This document shows, one piece after another, positions 43,547 through 52,812 of a stretch of 64,000 nucleotides of DNA; within the stretch, counting starts at the first letter, position 1, and each line of letters starts with the position of its first letter. This DNA comes from Streptomyces sp. TLI_235. Its GTDB lineage: Bacteria > Actinomycetota > Actinomycetes > Streptomycetales > Streptomycetaceae. Where the stretch lies: assembly GCA_002300355.1 (NCBI GenBank), contig NSGV01000001.1:3968001-4032000 (forward strand), written 5' to 3'. The translations under genes and the position numbers were made by a program. The notes beneath the pieces are model-generated. The model was not told where the DNA came from, did no database searches, and saw only the letters and a list, made by a program, of their open reading frames with translations.

Positions 43547-44806
43547 ATGGACGTCACCCGCGACTCATCGCCACGACCCGCCCCCCGGCCGGCCGGGCCG
43601 CCCGACCCCGCGGCGGGCGGCCCCGGAGGGCCCGGCTCGGCCGGATCGACCGCCGCCACCGGCAAGGCCCAGCCCGCCCGCGCCACCAGCGGCGGCCTGA
43701 CCGCCCCCGCCCCGGGCACCGCCGCCCGGGCCGCGCTGCCGGAGGACCCGCCCACCCGAGAGCTCACCCCCGTCCGCGCCGAACCGGACACCGACAACCC
43801 CGCGACCCGCCGGCCGCCCCGCGTCGACCAGGCGCTGCGCGAGCGGCACGCCTTCGCGCTGCCCGGCTGGCTGGCCCTGCTCGTCCTGCTGCTGGGCACC
43901 GCCGGGCTGCTGGCCGTCCTCGTCCGGGCCGGTGTAGTGCCGGAGTTCGAGGCGCTCCCGGACATCCGGACCGAGGCCGTGCGGCGCGGCGGCCCCGCCG
44001 GGCTGACCGGCGCCGAGATCGCCGCCGTCGCCTCCGTCGGCCTGCTGCTGGTGGCCGTCCTGGCCGGGCTGCTGTCCAACCCCGGCGGCGAGGCCAGGGT
44101 GCTCACCCGCTGGGGCCGCTACCGCGGCACCGTCCGCCGGGCGGGCCTGCTCTGGGTCAACCCGCTGGTGCGGCGCCGCCGCGTCGACGTCCGGCTCCGC
44201 CACTGGCGCAGCGACCCTGTGACGGTCACCGACCGCACCGGCACCCCGATCGTCGTCCGGCTGCTGGTCGTCTGGCGGGTCCGGGACACCGCCCGCGCCG
44301 TGCTCTCGGTGGCCGAGCACGAGGCCTACCTGCGCGAGCAGATCCACGCCGTGCTCAGCCGCACCGCCAGCCGGCTGCCCTGCGACTCCGACGCGGGCCC
44401 CGGCCCGGCGCTCCGGGACGGCCAGTGGTTCGCCGACGAGCTCAGCCGCGCCCTGGCCGCCGAGGCGCACCCGGCCGGACTGGAGGTGTACTCGGCGCAG
44501 CCGATCGCCCTCGACTACGCGCCCGAGGTCGCCGAGTCGATGCGCCGCCGCCGCCTCGCCGACCTCGACGCGGGCCTGCGCACCGTCCTGGTCGACGACG
44601 CCGTTGAGGCCGCCGCGCTCGCCGTCCGCCGCCTCGAACGGGCCACCGCCCACCAACTCGACGAGGCCGCCCGCAGCGCGCTGATGGAGCAGCTGCTGGT
44701 CGCCTTCGTCGCCCCCGTCGGGGTCGTCGGCGCCCCGGTACCCGCCCCGGCCGCCCGGCCGGCCCGCAAGGAGGGCGCCGGCCGCACGGAGGGGCGGCCG
44801 GCGTGA
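43547..44806 (+). CDS. SPFH/band 7 domain membrane protein
   Basis: 419 residues from ATG 43547 (CGAGGA 7 bases upstream). About 110 Pro/Ala-rich residues precede two close membrane helices (FALPGWLALLVLLLGTAGLLAVLV; IAAVASVGLLLVAVLAGLLSN). The SPFH domain follows: RRAGLLWVNPLVRRRRVDVRLRHWRSDPVTVTDRTGTPIVVRLLVVWRVRDTARAV, then a C-terminal helical region. SPFH proteins organise membrane microdomains and scaffold proteases or transporters. The NlpC/P60 remnant overlaps its stop (GTGA), so the two were probably one operon. Confidence 0.9.
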   Translation: MDVTRDSSPRPAPRPAGPPDPAAGGPGGPGSAGSTAATGKAQPARATSGGLTAPAPGTAARAALPEDPPTRELTPVRAEPDTDNPATRRPPRVDQALRERHAFALPGWLALLVLLLGTAGLLAVLVRAGVVPEFEALPDIRTEAVRRGGPAGLTGAEIAAVASVGLLLVAVLAGLLSNPGGEARVLTRWGRYRGTVRRAGLLWVNPLVRRRRVDVRLRHWRSDPVTVTDRTGTPIVVRLLVVWRVRDTARAVLSVAEHEAYLREQIHAVLSRTASRLPCDSDAGPGPALRDGQWFADELSRALAAEAHPAGLEVYSAQPIALDYAPEVAESMRRRRLADLDAGLRTVLVDDAVEAAALAVRRLERATAHQLDEAARSALMEQLLVAFVAPVGVVGAPVPAPAARPARKEGAGRTEGRPA

Positions 44807-45509
44807 CCATAGCCGCCGCCCGCCCCGATCGCCTTCGCCGAGGTCACGCCCCGCGGGCTGCCGCTGCCGGCGCTGCGCGGTCGCCGGCCCGGACGGGGCG
44901 GCCCGCCCTGTCCTCCGGCCCACCCGACCAGTCCGGGGCCGCCACACCCTGCGCGCGGCATGCCTTCCGGCCGTCGTCCTGGCCGGCCGCCCGCGCACTC
45001 CCCCTCCCGGACGGACCCGGCTGGGACGGCTCCCGCTACTGGTTTCGCACCACGGCGGGGGAGTGGCGCTGGACCGCCCGCTGATCGGTCTACCTCGCCC
45101 GCACCGGCGCCCGCCCGGCGGCCACGCCCGCCGCGCAACCCGCAGCCGCCGCACGGCCAGCCGCCGGTCCGCCGAACGACCGGGAGGCGGCCGTGGCCTT
45201 CGCCCTGGCCCAGCTCGGCAGGCCCTACCGGTGGGGCGGCGAGGGCCCGGGCGGCTATGACTGCTCCGGCCTCGTCCAGCAGGCGCTGCGCCGTGCGGGC
45301 GTCGACCTGCCGGGGGTCGCCGCAGACCAGTACGCCGCGAGCACCCCCGTCACCGCCGACCGGCTGCGCCGCGGGGACCGCTGTTCTGGTCGGACAGCGG
45401 CCGGGCCTCCGGCATCGGGCACGTCGCGCGCTACCTGGGCGACGGTCGGTACGTCGAAGCGCCCCGGCCCGGCCGCACCGTGCGGATCTCCACCGTCCGC
45501 GCGGGCTAG
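44803..45509 (+). pseudogene. Broken NlpC/P60 (C40) peptidase gene
   Basis: Recognisable pieces lie in different frames. A segment IAFAEVTPRGLPLPALRG begins at 44828 in one frame; WDGSRYWFRTTAGEWRW lies in a second frame, which is stopped by TGA at 45082-45084. The same frame resumes with AFALAQLGRPYRWGGEGPGGYDCSGLVQQALRRAG, containing the catalytic Cys. A one-base loss near 45379 moves the rest, LFWSDSGRASGIGHVARYLGDGRYVEA (catalytic His), into a third frame. At least three lesions make a functional product improbable. It follows the SPFH gene with overlap. Confidence 0.82.
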
Positions 45510-45608
45510 CACTCGACCCACTTCGGCCGGCCCTGGGCACTCTGTCCACAGGCTGTGGACGGCCCTTGCGCGCGAGACGCCCGCGGCCGTCGTGCGCAGC
45601 CCGTGGGC

Positions 45609-46574
45609 CTACGCGGAGGCCGCGTCCAGCAGGGCGGTCTCCTCCTCCGCCAGCCGCAGGTCGACCGCGGCCAGCAGTGCCGGCAGCTGCTCGACGGTGC
45701 GGGCGCTGGCGATCGGCGCCGCCACCGTCGGCCGGGCGGCGAGCCAGGCCAGGGCCACCGTGGCGGGCTCCACCCCGCGGACGGAGGCGATCTTGTCCAG
45801 GGCCTCCAGCACCAGCAGCCCGCGCGGCTCCGCCAGGTAGCGGGCCGCGCCCTGGGCGCGGGCGCTCGGCACCTCGGCGCCGCCCGGTCGGTACTTGCCG
45901 GTGAGGAAACCCGAGGCCAGTGCGTAGTACGGCACCGCGGACAGCCCGTTCGCCGCCGCCACGTCGGCGAGCCCGCCCTCGTAGGTGCCGCGGGAGACCA
46001 GGTTGTAGTGCGGCTGCACCGCCACGTACCGGGCCAGGCCCTCCCGGTCGGAGAAGGCCAGCGACTCGGCCAGCCGGTCCGCGCCGATGTTGGAGGCGGC
46101 GATCTCGCGGACCTTGCCCTCCTTCACCAGCTCGTCCAGGGCGGTGACGATCTCCTCCACCGGCGTCCCGGGGTCGTCCCGGTGGGTGTAGAAGAGGTCG
46201 ATCCGCTCGATGCCCAGCCGGACGAGCGACTCCTCGGCGACCCGCTTGATGTTCGCGGCCCTCAGCCCGGGCGCGTCCGGGTGCATCCCGACCTTGGTGG
46301 CGACCACGATCGCGTCGCGGTTGCCGCGGCTGCGCAGCCAGTTGCCGATCACGGTCTCGGACTCGCCGCCGGTGTTGCCGGGCACCCAGGACGAGTACAT
46401 GTCGGCGGTGTCGACGAAGTTGCCGCCGGCCGCCGCGTAGGCGTCGAGGACGGCGAAGGACTGGGCCTCGTCCGCCGTCCAGCCGAAGACGTTGCCGCCG
46501 AGGCTGAGCGGCGAGACTTCCAGGTCGGAGGCGCCGAGGGTCACCCGGCGGGCGTCGTTGCGGTAGTCGGTCAT
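45609..46574 (-). CDS. Aldo/keto reductase
   Basis: 321 residues from ATG 46574. Start RRVTLGASDLEVSPLSLGGNVFGW, catalytic tetrad elements Asp/Tyr in NFVDTADMYSSWVPG, Lys in IVVATKVGM and His in FYTHRDDP, and the C-terminal NADPH site IASARTVEQLPAL. The length and pattern fit the AKR13/YajO-like group. Substrate unknown. The gene is alone and converges on the broken peptidase gene. Confidence 0.93.
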   Translation of the reverse strand: MTDYRNDARRVTLGASDLEVSPLSLGGNVFGWTADEAQSFAVLDAYAAAGGNFVDTADMYSSWVPGNTGGESETVIGNWLRSRGNRDAIVVATKVGMHPDAPGLRAANIKRVAEESLVRLGIERIDLFYTHRDDPGTPVEEIVTALDELVKEGKVREIAASNIGADRLAESLAFSDREGLARYVAVQPHYNLVSRGTYEGGLADVAAANGLSAVPYYALASGFLTGKYRPGGAEVPSARAQGAARYLAEPRGLLVLEALDKIASVRGVEPATVALAWLAARPTVAAPIASARTVEQLPALLAAVDLRLAEEETALLDAASA

Positions 46575-46740
46575 GCCGCGAGTCAACCCGATCCGCGGAC
46601 CGGCCATTCCGGGGCCGGGCGCGTGTTCACGCGCTTGTCGCGCGGGTGTTGCACATGCAGGTGGGGGGAGCCTGTGGAGATCACCCCTGCGAGGGGTCCG
46701 GGGTGTTCCGGGGACACCGGCGTTGGCTAGAGTCCTCGCC

Positions 46741-46938
46741 ATGGCTGACAACGACTACGACCCCGCCGGCAGCACTCAGATGTTCCGGGCGTTCGTCGAC
46801 GAGACCCCGGCCCCGCAGGCCCCCGGCTCCGTCAACACCTACGGCAGCAGCTCCTCCAACCGTGGCGGCATGGTCGTCGCCCTGGTGGTACTGGCCCTCG
46901 TCGTCATCGGCGGCGTGGTCTGGCTCGCCGTCAAGTAG
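46741..46938 (+). CDS. Small conserved streptomycete membrane protein (65 aa)
   Basis: 65 residues: a hydrophilic N-terminus (MADNDYDPAGSTQMFRAFVDETPAP) then one C-terminal membrane helix (MVVALVVLALVVIGGVVWLAVK). It is tail-anchored in style, with no signal peptide. It stands upstream of the tyrosine phosphatase gene by 92 bases. I do not know a function; the strong bias and clean structure support a real gene. Confidence 0.75.
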   Translation: MADNDYDPAGSTQMFRAFVDETPAPQAPGSVNTYGSSSSNRGGMVVALVVLALVVIGGVVWLAVK

Positions 46939-47030
46939 GCGGCCCGGCTCACGGGCCGCGGGACGCGGCGCGGTCCCTAGACTGATCGGGCCCGCGCCCG
47001 CCGTCCCCCGTGCCCCAGGAGGCCCCCGCC

Positions 47031-47918
47031 GTGACCCAGCCCACCGAGACCGCGCGCAGCCTGGGCCTGAGAGGCGCCGTGAACGCCCGCGACCTGGGTG
47101 GCTACCGGACCGCCGACGGCCGGGTGCTCAAGCCGGGCACCGCCCTGCGCGCGGACGCGCTCAACCGGCTCGGCGAGGAGGACCTCGCCCTGCTCTCCGA
47201 CCACGGGCTGCGCCAGATCGTCGACCTGCGCAGCCTCGCCGAGGTCCGTGAGGCCGGCCCGGACATCGTGCCCGGCCTGCCCACCGCCGAGATCGCCGCC
47301 GCGGAGCTCTCCGCCACCCCGGTCACCGTCGGGCGCACCACCGCCGACGGCATCACCCTGCACCACCTGCCGGTCTTCGCCCGCGAATTCGACATCTACG
47401 TCGCCCTGCGCAACGCGCTCGCCGACCGTGACGCGGACAAGCAGCGCGCCCTGCTCGGCGGCGGCCGGGCCGAGGCCATGATGGTCGGCCTCTACCGCTG
47501 GTTCGTCACCGACACGGTCGCCCGGGACCGCTTCGCCACCCTGATCCGGCTGCTCGCCGAGCCCGACGGCACCCCGCTGCTCTTCCACTGCTCGGCCGGC
47601 AAGGACCGCACCGGCTGGGCGGCCGCCCTGGTGCTGACCGCCCTCGGTGTGGACCGCGACACCGTCTACACGGACTACCTGCTGACCAACGAGCGCTCCG
47701 CCGCCATCGTCGAGCACGTGGTGGACAGCTTCGGCACCCGTGGCCTGATGAAGGAGCCGGCGCTGCTGCTGCCGATCTTCCACGCGGACCGCGCCTACCT
47801 CGACGCCGCGTTCGAGGAGGTCGCGGCCGGCTGGGAGAGCTTCGACGACTTCTGGCGGGACGGCCTCGGACTGGACGAGGCCGTGCTGGACGGGCTGCGC
47901 ACCAACCTGCTCGCCTGA
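47031..47918 (+). CDS. Tyrosine-specific protein phosphatase (Y_phosphatase3 type)
   Basis: 295 residues from GTG 47031 (AGGAGG 8 bases upstream). The N-terminal motif VNARDLGGYRTADGRVLKPG and the catalytic loop HCSAGKDRTG (C187, R193) are those of the bacterial PTP/phosphoinositide phosphatase family related to mycobacterial PtpB. The loop Lys and Asp are typical of enzymes that also act on phosphoinositides. No signal peptide. It converges on the sigma factor gene. Confidence 0.93.
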   Translation: MTQPTETARSLGLRGAVNARDLGGYRTADGRVLKPGTALRADALNRLGEEDLALLSDHGLRQIVDLRSLAEVREAGPDIVPGLPTAEIAAAELSATPVTVGRTTADGITLHHLPVFAREFDIYVALRNALADRDADKQRALLGGGRAEAMMVGLYRWFVTDTVARDRFATLIRLLAEPDGTPLLFHCSAGKDRTGWAAALVLTALGVDRDTVYTDYLLTNERSAAIVEHVVDSFGTRGLMKEPALLLPIFHADRAYLDAAFEEVAAGWESFDDFWRDGLGLDEAVLDGLRTNLLA

Positions 47919-47972
47919 CCGGCCCGCGGCCCCTGCCGCCGGTCGGTGCGTGCCCGGTCGGCGGGCGCCCTG

Positions 47973-48896
47973 TCAGCCCTCCGCGGTCAGCCCGGCCCGG
48001 AGCTGGGCCAAAGTCCTGGTCAGCAGCCGGGAGACGTGCATCTGGGAGATGCCGATCTCCTCGCCGATCTGCGACTGCGTCAGGTTGCCGAAGAAGCGCA
48101 GCATGATGATCCGCCGCTCGCGCGGCGGCAGTTTCGCCAGCAGCGGCTTCAGCGACTCGCGGTACTCCACGCCCTCCAGGGCCAGGTCGTCGTAGCCGAG
48201 CCGGTCGGCCAGCGGCCCCTCGCCGTCCTCCTCGCCGGGGGTGGAGTCGAGCGAGCTGGCGGTGTACGCGTTGCCCACCGCCAGGCCCTCCACGACGTCC
48301 TCCTCGCTGACGCCGAGGCAGGCGGCCAGCTCGGCGACGGTGGGGGAGCGGTCGAGCTTCTGCGCGAGCTCGTCGCCCGCCTTGGTGAGGGCCAGGCGCA
48401 GCTCCTGGAGGCGCCGCGGCACCCGCACCGACCAGCTGGTGTCCCGGAAGAAGCGCTTGATCTCGCCGACCACGGTGGGCATGGCGAAGGTCGGGAACTC
48501 CACCCCGCGGTCCGGGTCGAAGCGGTCGATGGCCTTGATCAGCCCGATCGTGCCGACCTGGACGATGTCCTCCATCGGCTCGTTCCGGCTGCGGAAACGC
48601 GCCGAGGCGTAGCGCACCAGCGGCAGGTTGAGCTCGATCAGGGTGTCCCGGACATAGGTGTGCTCGACGCCGCCCGGCTCCAAGGCGGCCAGCCGGCGGA
48701 ACAGCGACCGCGAGAGCGTCCGGGTGTCCAGCGGGCGCCCGCCGACCACCGGATCGGCCCCGGCCCCCGGCGTCGGGGCGCCCTCCGCCCGATCCCCGCT
48801 CTGCTGCTGCGGGATCGCCTGCAGCACGGCCCGCACCCCGGCGGCCTGCTCCCCAGGGATCTCCTCGACGACCGCACCGATCGACTCTCCGGACAC
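47973..48896 (-). CDS. SigB/SigF-family RNA polymerase sigma factor (downstream copy)
   Basis: About 307 residues from GTG 48896 (GAGGGGG upstream; GTG 48905 overlaps the ribosome site). Region 2 [61 protein letters not shown], region 3, and region 4 [37 protein letters not shown] are complete. A ~70-residue N-terminal extension is present. Similar tandem genes in Streptomyces coelicolor are, as I recall, sigF and sigN. Usually controlled by anti-sigma kinases. Confidence 0.95.
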   Translation of the reverse strand: MSGESIGAVVEEIPGEQAAGVRAVLQAIPQQQSGDRAEGAPTPGAGADPVVGGRPLDTRTLSRSLFRRLAALEPGGVEHTYVRDTLIELNLPLVRYASARFRSRNEPMEDIVQVGTIGLIKAIDRFDPDRGVEFPTFAMPTVVGEIKRFFRDTSWSVRVPRRLQELRLALTKAGDELAQKLDRSPTVAELAACLGVSEEDVVEGLAVGNAYTASSLDSTPGEEDGEGPLADRLGYDDLALEGVEYRESLKPLLAKLPPRERRIIMLRFFGNLTQSQIGEEIGISQMHVSRLLTRTLAQLRAGLTAEG

Positions 48897-49058
48897 GCGC
48901 CCCACCCCCTCGTGACTGACTGTTCAACGGGCATCAGCGCTGCGTGGTTCCCGCCGATCGGCCCTCCCTCCCACCCCCATACCGGCCCACCGGCCCCGGC
49001 AAACCCGGCCGTCGCGAGATGTCACACGGCGGTAACGCGGCGCGATCTTCCGGCCGGC

Positions 49059-49946
49059 TCACTCCTCCCAGGAGTTGCCGGTCCGCAGCCGGGTGAGGAT
49101 GCGCGACAGCAGCCGGGAGACGTGCATCTGGGACATCCCCAGCTCGGTGGAGATCTGCGACTGCGTCAGGTTGGCGAAGAACCGCAGCATGATGATCCGC
49201 CGCTCCCGCTCGGGCAGCTGCACCAGCAGGTGGCGGACCATGTCGCGGTGCTCGACGTCGGCGAGGGCCGAGTCCTCGTAGCCGAGCCGGTCCAGCAGGG
49301 CCAGGCCGCCCTCGTGCTCCTGCGCGGCCTCCAGCGAGGCGGCGTTGTACGCCCGGCCGGCGTCCAGGCAGGCCCGGACGTCCTCCTCGGGGATGCGCAG
49401 GCTGGCCGCGATCTCCGGCACCTTGGGTGCCCGCCCGTGGGTGACCGTCAGCTCCTCCATCGCGCCGCTGACCTGCACCCACAGCTCCTGCAGCCGGCGC
49501 GGCACGTGCATGGTGCGGACGTTGTCGCGGAAGTAGCGCTTGATCTCGCCGAGGATGGTCGGCAGCGCGTACGTCGGGAACTGCACGCCCCGGCCCGGGT
49601 CGAAGCGGTCGATGGCGTTGATCAGCCCGATCGTGCCGACCTGGACGATGTCCTCCATCGGCTCGCTGCGGCTGCGGAACCGGGTGGCCGCGTAGCGCAC
49701 CAGCGGGATGTTGATCTCGATCAGGGCGGCCCGGACGCGTTCGCGCTCCGGGACTTCCGGGGGAAGTTCGCCGAGCCGCTCGAACAGGACCCGGGTGAGC
49801 GTGCGGACGTCCACGGGCGTGCGGGTGCCGCTCTGGCGGTCCCTCAGCCCTGCCGCCTTCAGCTCCGCGACGAGGCTCTCCGCGGGCGGCGGGGCGGACT
49901 GCTCCCCGTCCGTGCCCCGCGCGCTGTCCTGTGTCCGCACGGACAC
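49059..49946 (-). CDS. SigB/SigF-family RNA polymerase sigma factor (upstream copy)
   Basis: 295 residues from GTG 49946 with GGGAGGGG upstream. Region 2 ([35 protein letters not shown]) and region 4 ([37 protein letters not shown]) closely match the neighbouring copy; the N-terminal 70 residues differ completely. The two genes are 162 bases apart on one strand, so they are ancient tandem paralogues with separate N-terminal control. Bases 49947-50195 before it hold no gene. Confidence 0.95.
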   Translation of the reverse strand: MSVRTQDSARGTDGEQSAPPPAESLVAELKAAGLRDRQSGTRTPVDVRTLTRVLFERLGELPPEVPERERVRAALIEINIPLVRYAATRFRSRSEPMEDIVQVGTIGLINAIDRFDPGRGVQFPTYALPTILGEIKRYFRDNVRTMHVPRRLQELWVQVSGAMEELTVTHGRAPKVPEIAASLRIPEEDVRACLDAGRAYNAASLEAAQEHEGGLALLDRLGYEDSALADVEHRDMVRHLLVQLPERERRIIMLRFFANLTQSQISTELGMSQMHVSRLLSRILTRLRTGNSWEE

Positions 49947-50195
49947 GTCACCCCTCCCAGAGTCGACATCTGCGATCCGGGCCCGCCGCCTGAGCGGTCC
50001 CGCCGCTCTCACCACCTCGCCAGATCCGGCAAAACCGGTCATAGCATCACAAGTCGTCCACATCGGCGGCAAGCACCGCCTCTAGGCGTGTTGGCTGACA
50101 GTGCGCCGATGGCCGAAGTGTGCTGCGGCCCTCCGCCCGGGGTCGGGGGCGGAGGACCGCAGGGGTGGTGCGTATGCGATGTTACGGGCGGGGGA

Positions 50196-50489
50196 TCAGA
50201 CCTCGATGTCGGCGATCACCCAGGTGGCGAACTCCCGCCACTGCCCCGCGGCGGCCTGATGGGCCGGGTGGGTCAGGTACGCCTGCAGCGCGTCCCGGTC
50301 CTCGACCAGGCTGTTGATCGCGTAGTCGTAGGCGATGTCGCGCACGGTGGTGTTCCAGCCGCACTCCCACTCGCGCAGCTCCGGGATCTGCGGACCGAGC
50401 TCCGCGAACGCCTTCGCACCGGCGATCGCCCGCTCGTCGTCCCGCGAGACGCCGTCGTTGAGCCTGAACAGGACCAGGTGCCGGATCAC
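50196..50489 (-). CDS. Dabb-domain (stress-responsive A/B barrel) protein
   Basis: 97 residues from GTG 50489 (TAGGAG upstream). The fold starts MIRHLVLFRLNDGVSRDDERAI and ends LTHPAHQAAAGQWREFATWVIADIEV, the standard Dabb pattern with the conserved His in the core. These small dimeric barrels occur as stress proteins or cyclases; no activity can be assigned. Confidence 0.9.
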   Translation of the reverse strand: MIRHLVLFRLNDGVSRDDERAIAGAKAFAELGPQIPELREWECGWNTTVRDIAYDYAINSLVEDRDALQAYLTHPAHQAAAGQWREFATWVIADIEV

Positions 50490-50551
50490 GATGCCGCTCC
50501 TAGCTGGAAGGGTGAACGAACCCCGCCACGGTAGCCGCTCGCCGGCCGGTC

Positions 50552-50716
50552 TCAGTTCACCAGCCCGGTCATGAACGTCCCCACCGCCTTCGCGGCGTCC
50601 GAGATGCCCACGAACCCGGACTGCACCAGCTCCGCCGCCCTGGTGGGTGACGTGATGATCGTGTAGATCACGAAGATGAGCAGGAGATACATGCCGATCT
50701 TCTTCGCCTGAGCCAT
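50552..50716 (-). CDS. Small membrane protein (54 aa)
   Basis: 54 residues: MAQAKKIGMYLLLIFVIYTI forms an N-terminal membrane helix, then ITSPTRAAELVQSGFVGI and an amphipathic helix ending TFMTGLVN. GGGAGG lies upstream of ATG 50716. The frame shows G/C third positions throughout. Function unknown; it sits between the Dabb gene and a non-coding stretch. Confidence 0.7.
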   Translation of the reverse strand: MAQAKKIGMYLLLIFVIYTIITSPTRAAELVQSGFVGISDAAKAVGTFMTGLVN

Positions 50717-51105
50717 CGAACGGGCCTGCCTCCCTGCCGCGGGCCGCCGTCGCTCTCCCCGGGCGCCCTCCTGCTGCTGCGCAGCTTATCCACCGGACGG
50801 CCCATCGAGTGAGTGCCGTGTTCACTCCCCGGGACGAAGGTCCCCGCGAGTGGGGGCTTTGTACGGGTGCCCGGCCCCCGCCGGTGGCGCACGATGGAGG
50901 TGTGCCGCGGGATCTGGCAGGAATCCCCGGTGCAGGGAACCGGGACTCCCCGCTGTGGGACCGCGCGCCGCAGCTTCCCCCTGATGCGGCGCCGGTAGTG
51001 GGAGTCCCGACGGGGGCGCGGCCCATTTCCCCCGAGGCCGCGCCCCCTCCGAAACCCCGACGCCACCGGGCCGCCCGGCGGCGTTTGCCCGCGTCTCGCC
51101 GTGGA
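50717..51105. other. Intergenic stretch without a convincing gene
   Basis: 389 bases. One plus-strand frame starting at GTG 50902 with GGAGG before it (MPRDLAGIPGAGNRDSPLWD...) is open, but its Pro/Arg-rich composition and lack of codon bias after 51000 make it doubtful. No repeat, tRNA or mobile element remnant is seen. Confidence 0.5.
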
Positions 51106-51345
51106 TCAGAACGGCGAAGCCCCCACGTGTCGCGGCGACCTCACCGCGCCCTTCATCAGCGCCACCACCCGCTCGTGCGTGTCACCGACCCGGTCGACCA
51201 CGCGCAGGAAATTCTCGTCGACCGCGGTCATGGCCTTCTCGGTGAACCACCCGACGAACATCAGGCCCTGCGCCGGAAGCGGTCGACCCGGCGCGATGAA
51301 CTCGAGCGAGAAGTCCGTGTCCGCGGCCAACCGCCGGGCCGCCAT
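51106..51345 (-). CDS. Hypothetical protein (about 79 aa)
   Basis: Frame with strong G/C third positions from ATG 51345: MAARRLAADTDFSLEFIAPG, then GLMFVGWFTEKAMTAVDENFLRVVDRVGDTHERVVALMKG. Hydrophobic and helical, without recognisable motif. No ribosome site precedes the ATG, and the frame stays open further upstream, so the true start could be earlier. It lies just beyond the 3' end of tRNA-Ser(CGA), where integrated elements often leave remnants. I do not recognise it. Confidence 0.5.
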   Translation of the reverse strand: MAARRLAADTDFSLEFIAPGRPLPAQGLMFVGWFTEKAMTAVDENFLRVVDRVGDTHERVVALMKGAVRSPRHVGASPF

Positions 51346-51544
51346 GGTCGTAGTCGATGCTCGTGACAACAACCACGTCCCGGGGCCGTTGAGAACACGA
51401 CAGGCCCAGACCACCTGCCCGTCCGGGGTCAGCCCGGCCGCGCACTTGCCGAATCGTTGTAGGCATCCCGACGGGGCGGGGCCGGGCGGCGTGCCGAGAC
51501 GGGCGCGTGGCAGGCCAACTGAGGCCGTGTCGGGCGCGTACGCC

Positions 51545-51578
51545 GAAGGGCCCCGACCGTTATCGATCGGGGCCCTTC
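51545..51578. terminator. Terminator after tRNA-Ser(CGA)
   Basis: Perfect 12-base arms GAAGGGCCCCGA and TCGGGGCCCTTC around a 10-base loop, 7 bases beyond the tRNA 3' end on the minus strand. Confidence 0.8.
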
Positions 51579-51584
51579 GCGAAG

Positions 51585-51671
51585 CGGTAGCGGTGGGATT
51601 CGAACCCACGGTGGAGTTGCCCCCACACACGCTTTCGAGGCGTGCTCCTTTGGCCGCTCGGACACGCTACC
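51585..51671 (-). tRNA. tRNA-Ser (anticodon CGA)
   Basis: 87 nt on the minus strand. Acceptor GGTAGCG/CGCTACC, discriminator G, anticodon stem CACGC/GCGTG enclosing CTCGAAA (anticodon CGA), long variable arm and T-arm GTGGGTTCGAATCCCAC. CCA is not encoded. Confidence 0.97.
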
Positions 51672-51715
51672 GAGGGAGACTCTACCGGACGGGTCGGGCG
51701 GTCACGAAATCCGAT

Positions 51716-52231
51716 TCAGCGCTGGGTTTCGAAGAAGGCCAGCAGCTGCGCGGAGCACTCCTCGGCGAGTACCCCGGGGATGACTTCGGGGCGGTGGTTG
51801 AGCCGCCGGTCGCGCATCACGTCGAAGAGCGAGCCGGCCGCGCCGGCCTTCGCGTCGAGGGCGCCGTAGACGACCCGGTCGATCCGCGAGAGCACCAGCG
51901 CGCCCGCGCACATGGTGCACGGTTCCAGGGTGACCACCAGGGTGCAGCCGCTCAGCCGCCACTCCCCGACCGCCTCGGCCGCCTGCCGGATCGCCACGAT
52001 CTCGGCGTGCCCGGTGGGATCGCCGTCCGCCTCGCGGACGTTGTGGCCGCGGCCGATGACCTCGCCGCCGGGCCCGAGCACGAGCGCCCCGACCGGTACG
52101 TCGCCGGTGGCGGTGGCCAGTGCCGCCTCGTCCATGGCGAGGCGCATCAGGTCCCGCCACCGGTCGCGCACCGGGTCGGGGCGGACCGGGGCCGGCAGGG
52201 GCGTGATCTGCGGGAGGGGTGCGGACGGCAT
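51716..52231 (-). CDS. tadA: tRNA-specific adenosine(34) deaminase
   Basis: 171 residues. Zinc-dependent deaminase motifs: H75-A-E77 in GHAEIVAIRQAAEA and C105/C108 in LEPCTMCAGAL, plus VVYGALDAKAGAAGSLFDV typical of TadA. It converts A34 to inosine in tRNA-Arg(ACG), two copies of which are in this window. ATG 52231 gives a 25-residue extension over the usual start; an internal ATG near MRLAMDEAAL is an alternative. It follows a conserved partner gene by 29 bases. Confidence 0.95.
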   Translation of the reverse strand: MPSAPLPQITPLPAPVRPDPVRDRWRDLMRLAMDEAALATATGDVPVGALVLGPGGEVIGRGHNVREADGDPTGHAEIVAIRQAAEAVGEWRLSGCTLVVTLEPCTMCAGALVLSRIDRVVYGALDAKAGAAGSLFDVMRDRRLNHRPEVIPGVLAEECSAQLLAFFETQR

Positions 52232-52260
52232 GGCACCAGTGTCGGGCACCGGCCCGGCCG

Positions 52261-52812
52261 TTATCGAACGGCCTCCAGCACCTCGCCCGCGCCGAGCGCG
52301 TCGGCGATCTCGGCGAGTGCGTCGCCGGGCACCGCGCCCTCGCCGGCCAGGCCCAGCAGGTCCTTGGCGGACAGGCCGAAGTCGGTGAGCAGGTCGGAGT
52401 CGCCGAGCGGCCCCGCCTGGGCGCCCGTCGGTCCGTCGGCGCCGTCGTCCTCGTCGGTGTCGTCCTCGGCGTCCAGGGCGGCCTCCTCGTCCTCGACGTC
52501 CGCGACCAGGGCGTCGAGGTCCTCGAAGTCCTCGGCGTCGATCAGCTCGTCGGTCAGCACGGAGCCGTAGGAGCTGCGCGCGGCGGCGGCGCCGTCGGAG
52601 ACGAAGATGCGCGGGTCGTCCTCGCCGTCCACGCGGACGACGGCGAACCAGGCGTCCTCCTGTTCGATGAAGACCAGGACGCTGTCGTCGTCCTGGGCGG
52701 CCTCCCGGGCCAGGTCGGCCAGATCGGCCAAGGTCTCGACGTCGTCGAGCTCCGTCTCGCTCACATCCCACCCGCCATCGGTGCGAGCAAGCACTGCAGC
52801 GAAGTACGCCAC
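52261..52812 (-). CDS. tRNA adenosine deaminase-associated protein
   Basis: 183 residues from GTG 52812 (GGGAG 8 bases upstream). Start [38 protein letters not shown] matches the actinobacterial family named for linkage to tadA. The middle (~100-130) is extremely acidic ([19 protein letters not shown]). The C-terminal part forms a small helical domain ([18 protein letters not shown]). Operon with tadA indicates a shared process; a direct role in tRNA editing is unproven. Confidence 0.9.
   Translation of the reverse strand: MAYFAAVLARTDGGWDVSETELDDVETLADLADLAREAAQDDDSVLVFIEQEDAWFAVVRVDGEDDPRIFVSDGAAAARSSYGSVLTDELIDAEDFEDLDALVADVEDEEAALDAEDDTDEDDGADGPTGAQAGPLGDSDLLTDFGLSAKDLLGLAGEGAVPGDALAEIADALGAGEVLEAVR

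Noticed and set aside
50902-51366. Plus-strand frame with a GGAGG site and GTG start
   Set aside because: Pro/Arg-rich, no motif, and its end overlaps the better-biased minus-strand frame at 51106-51345.
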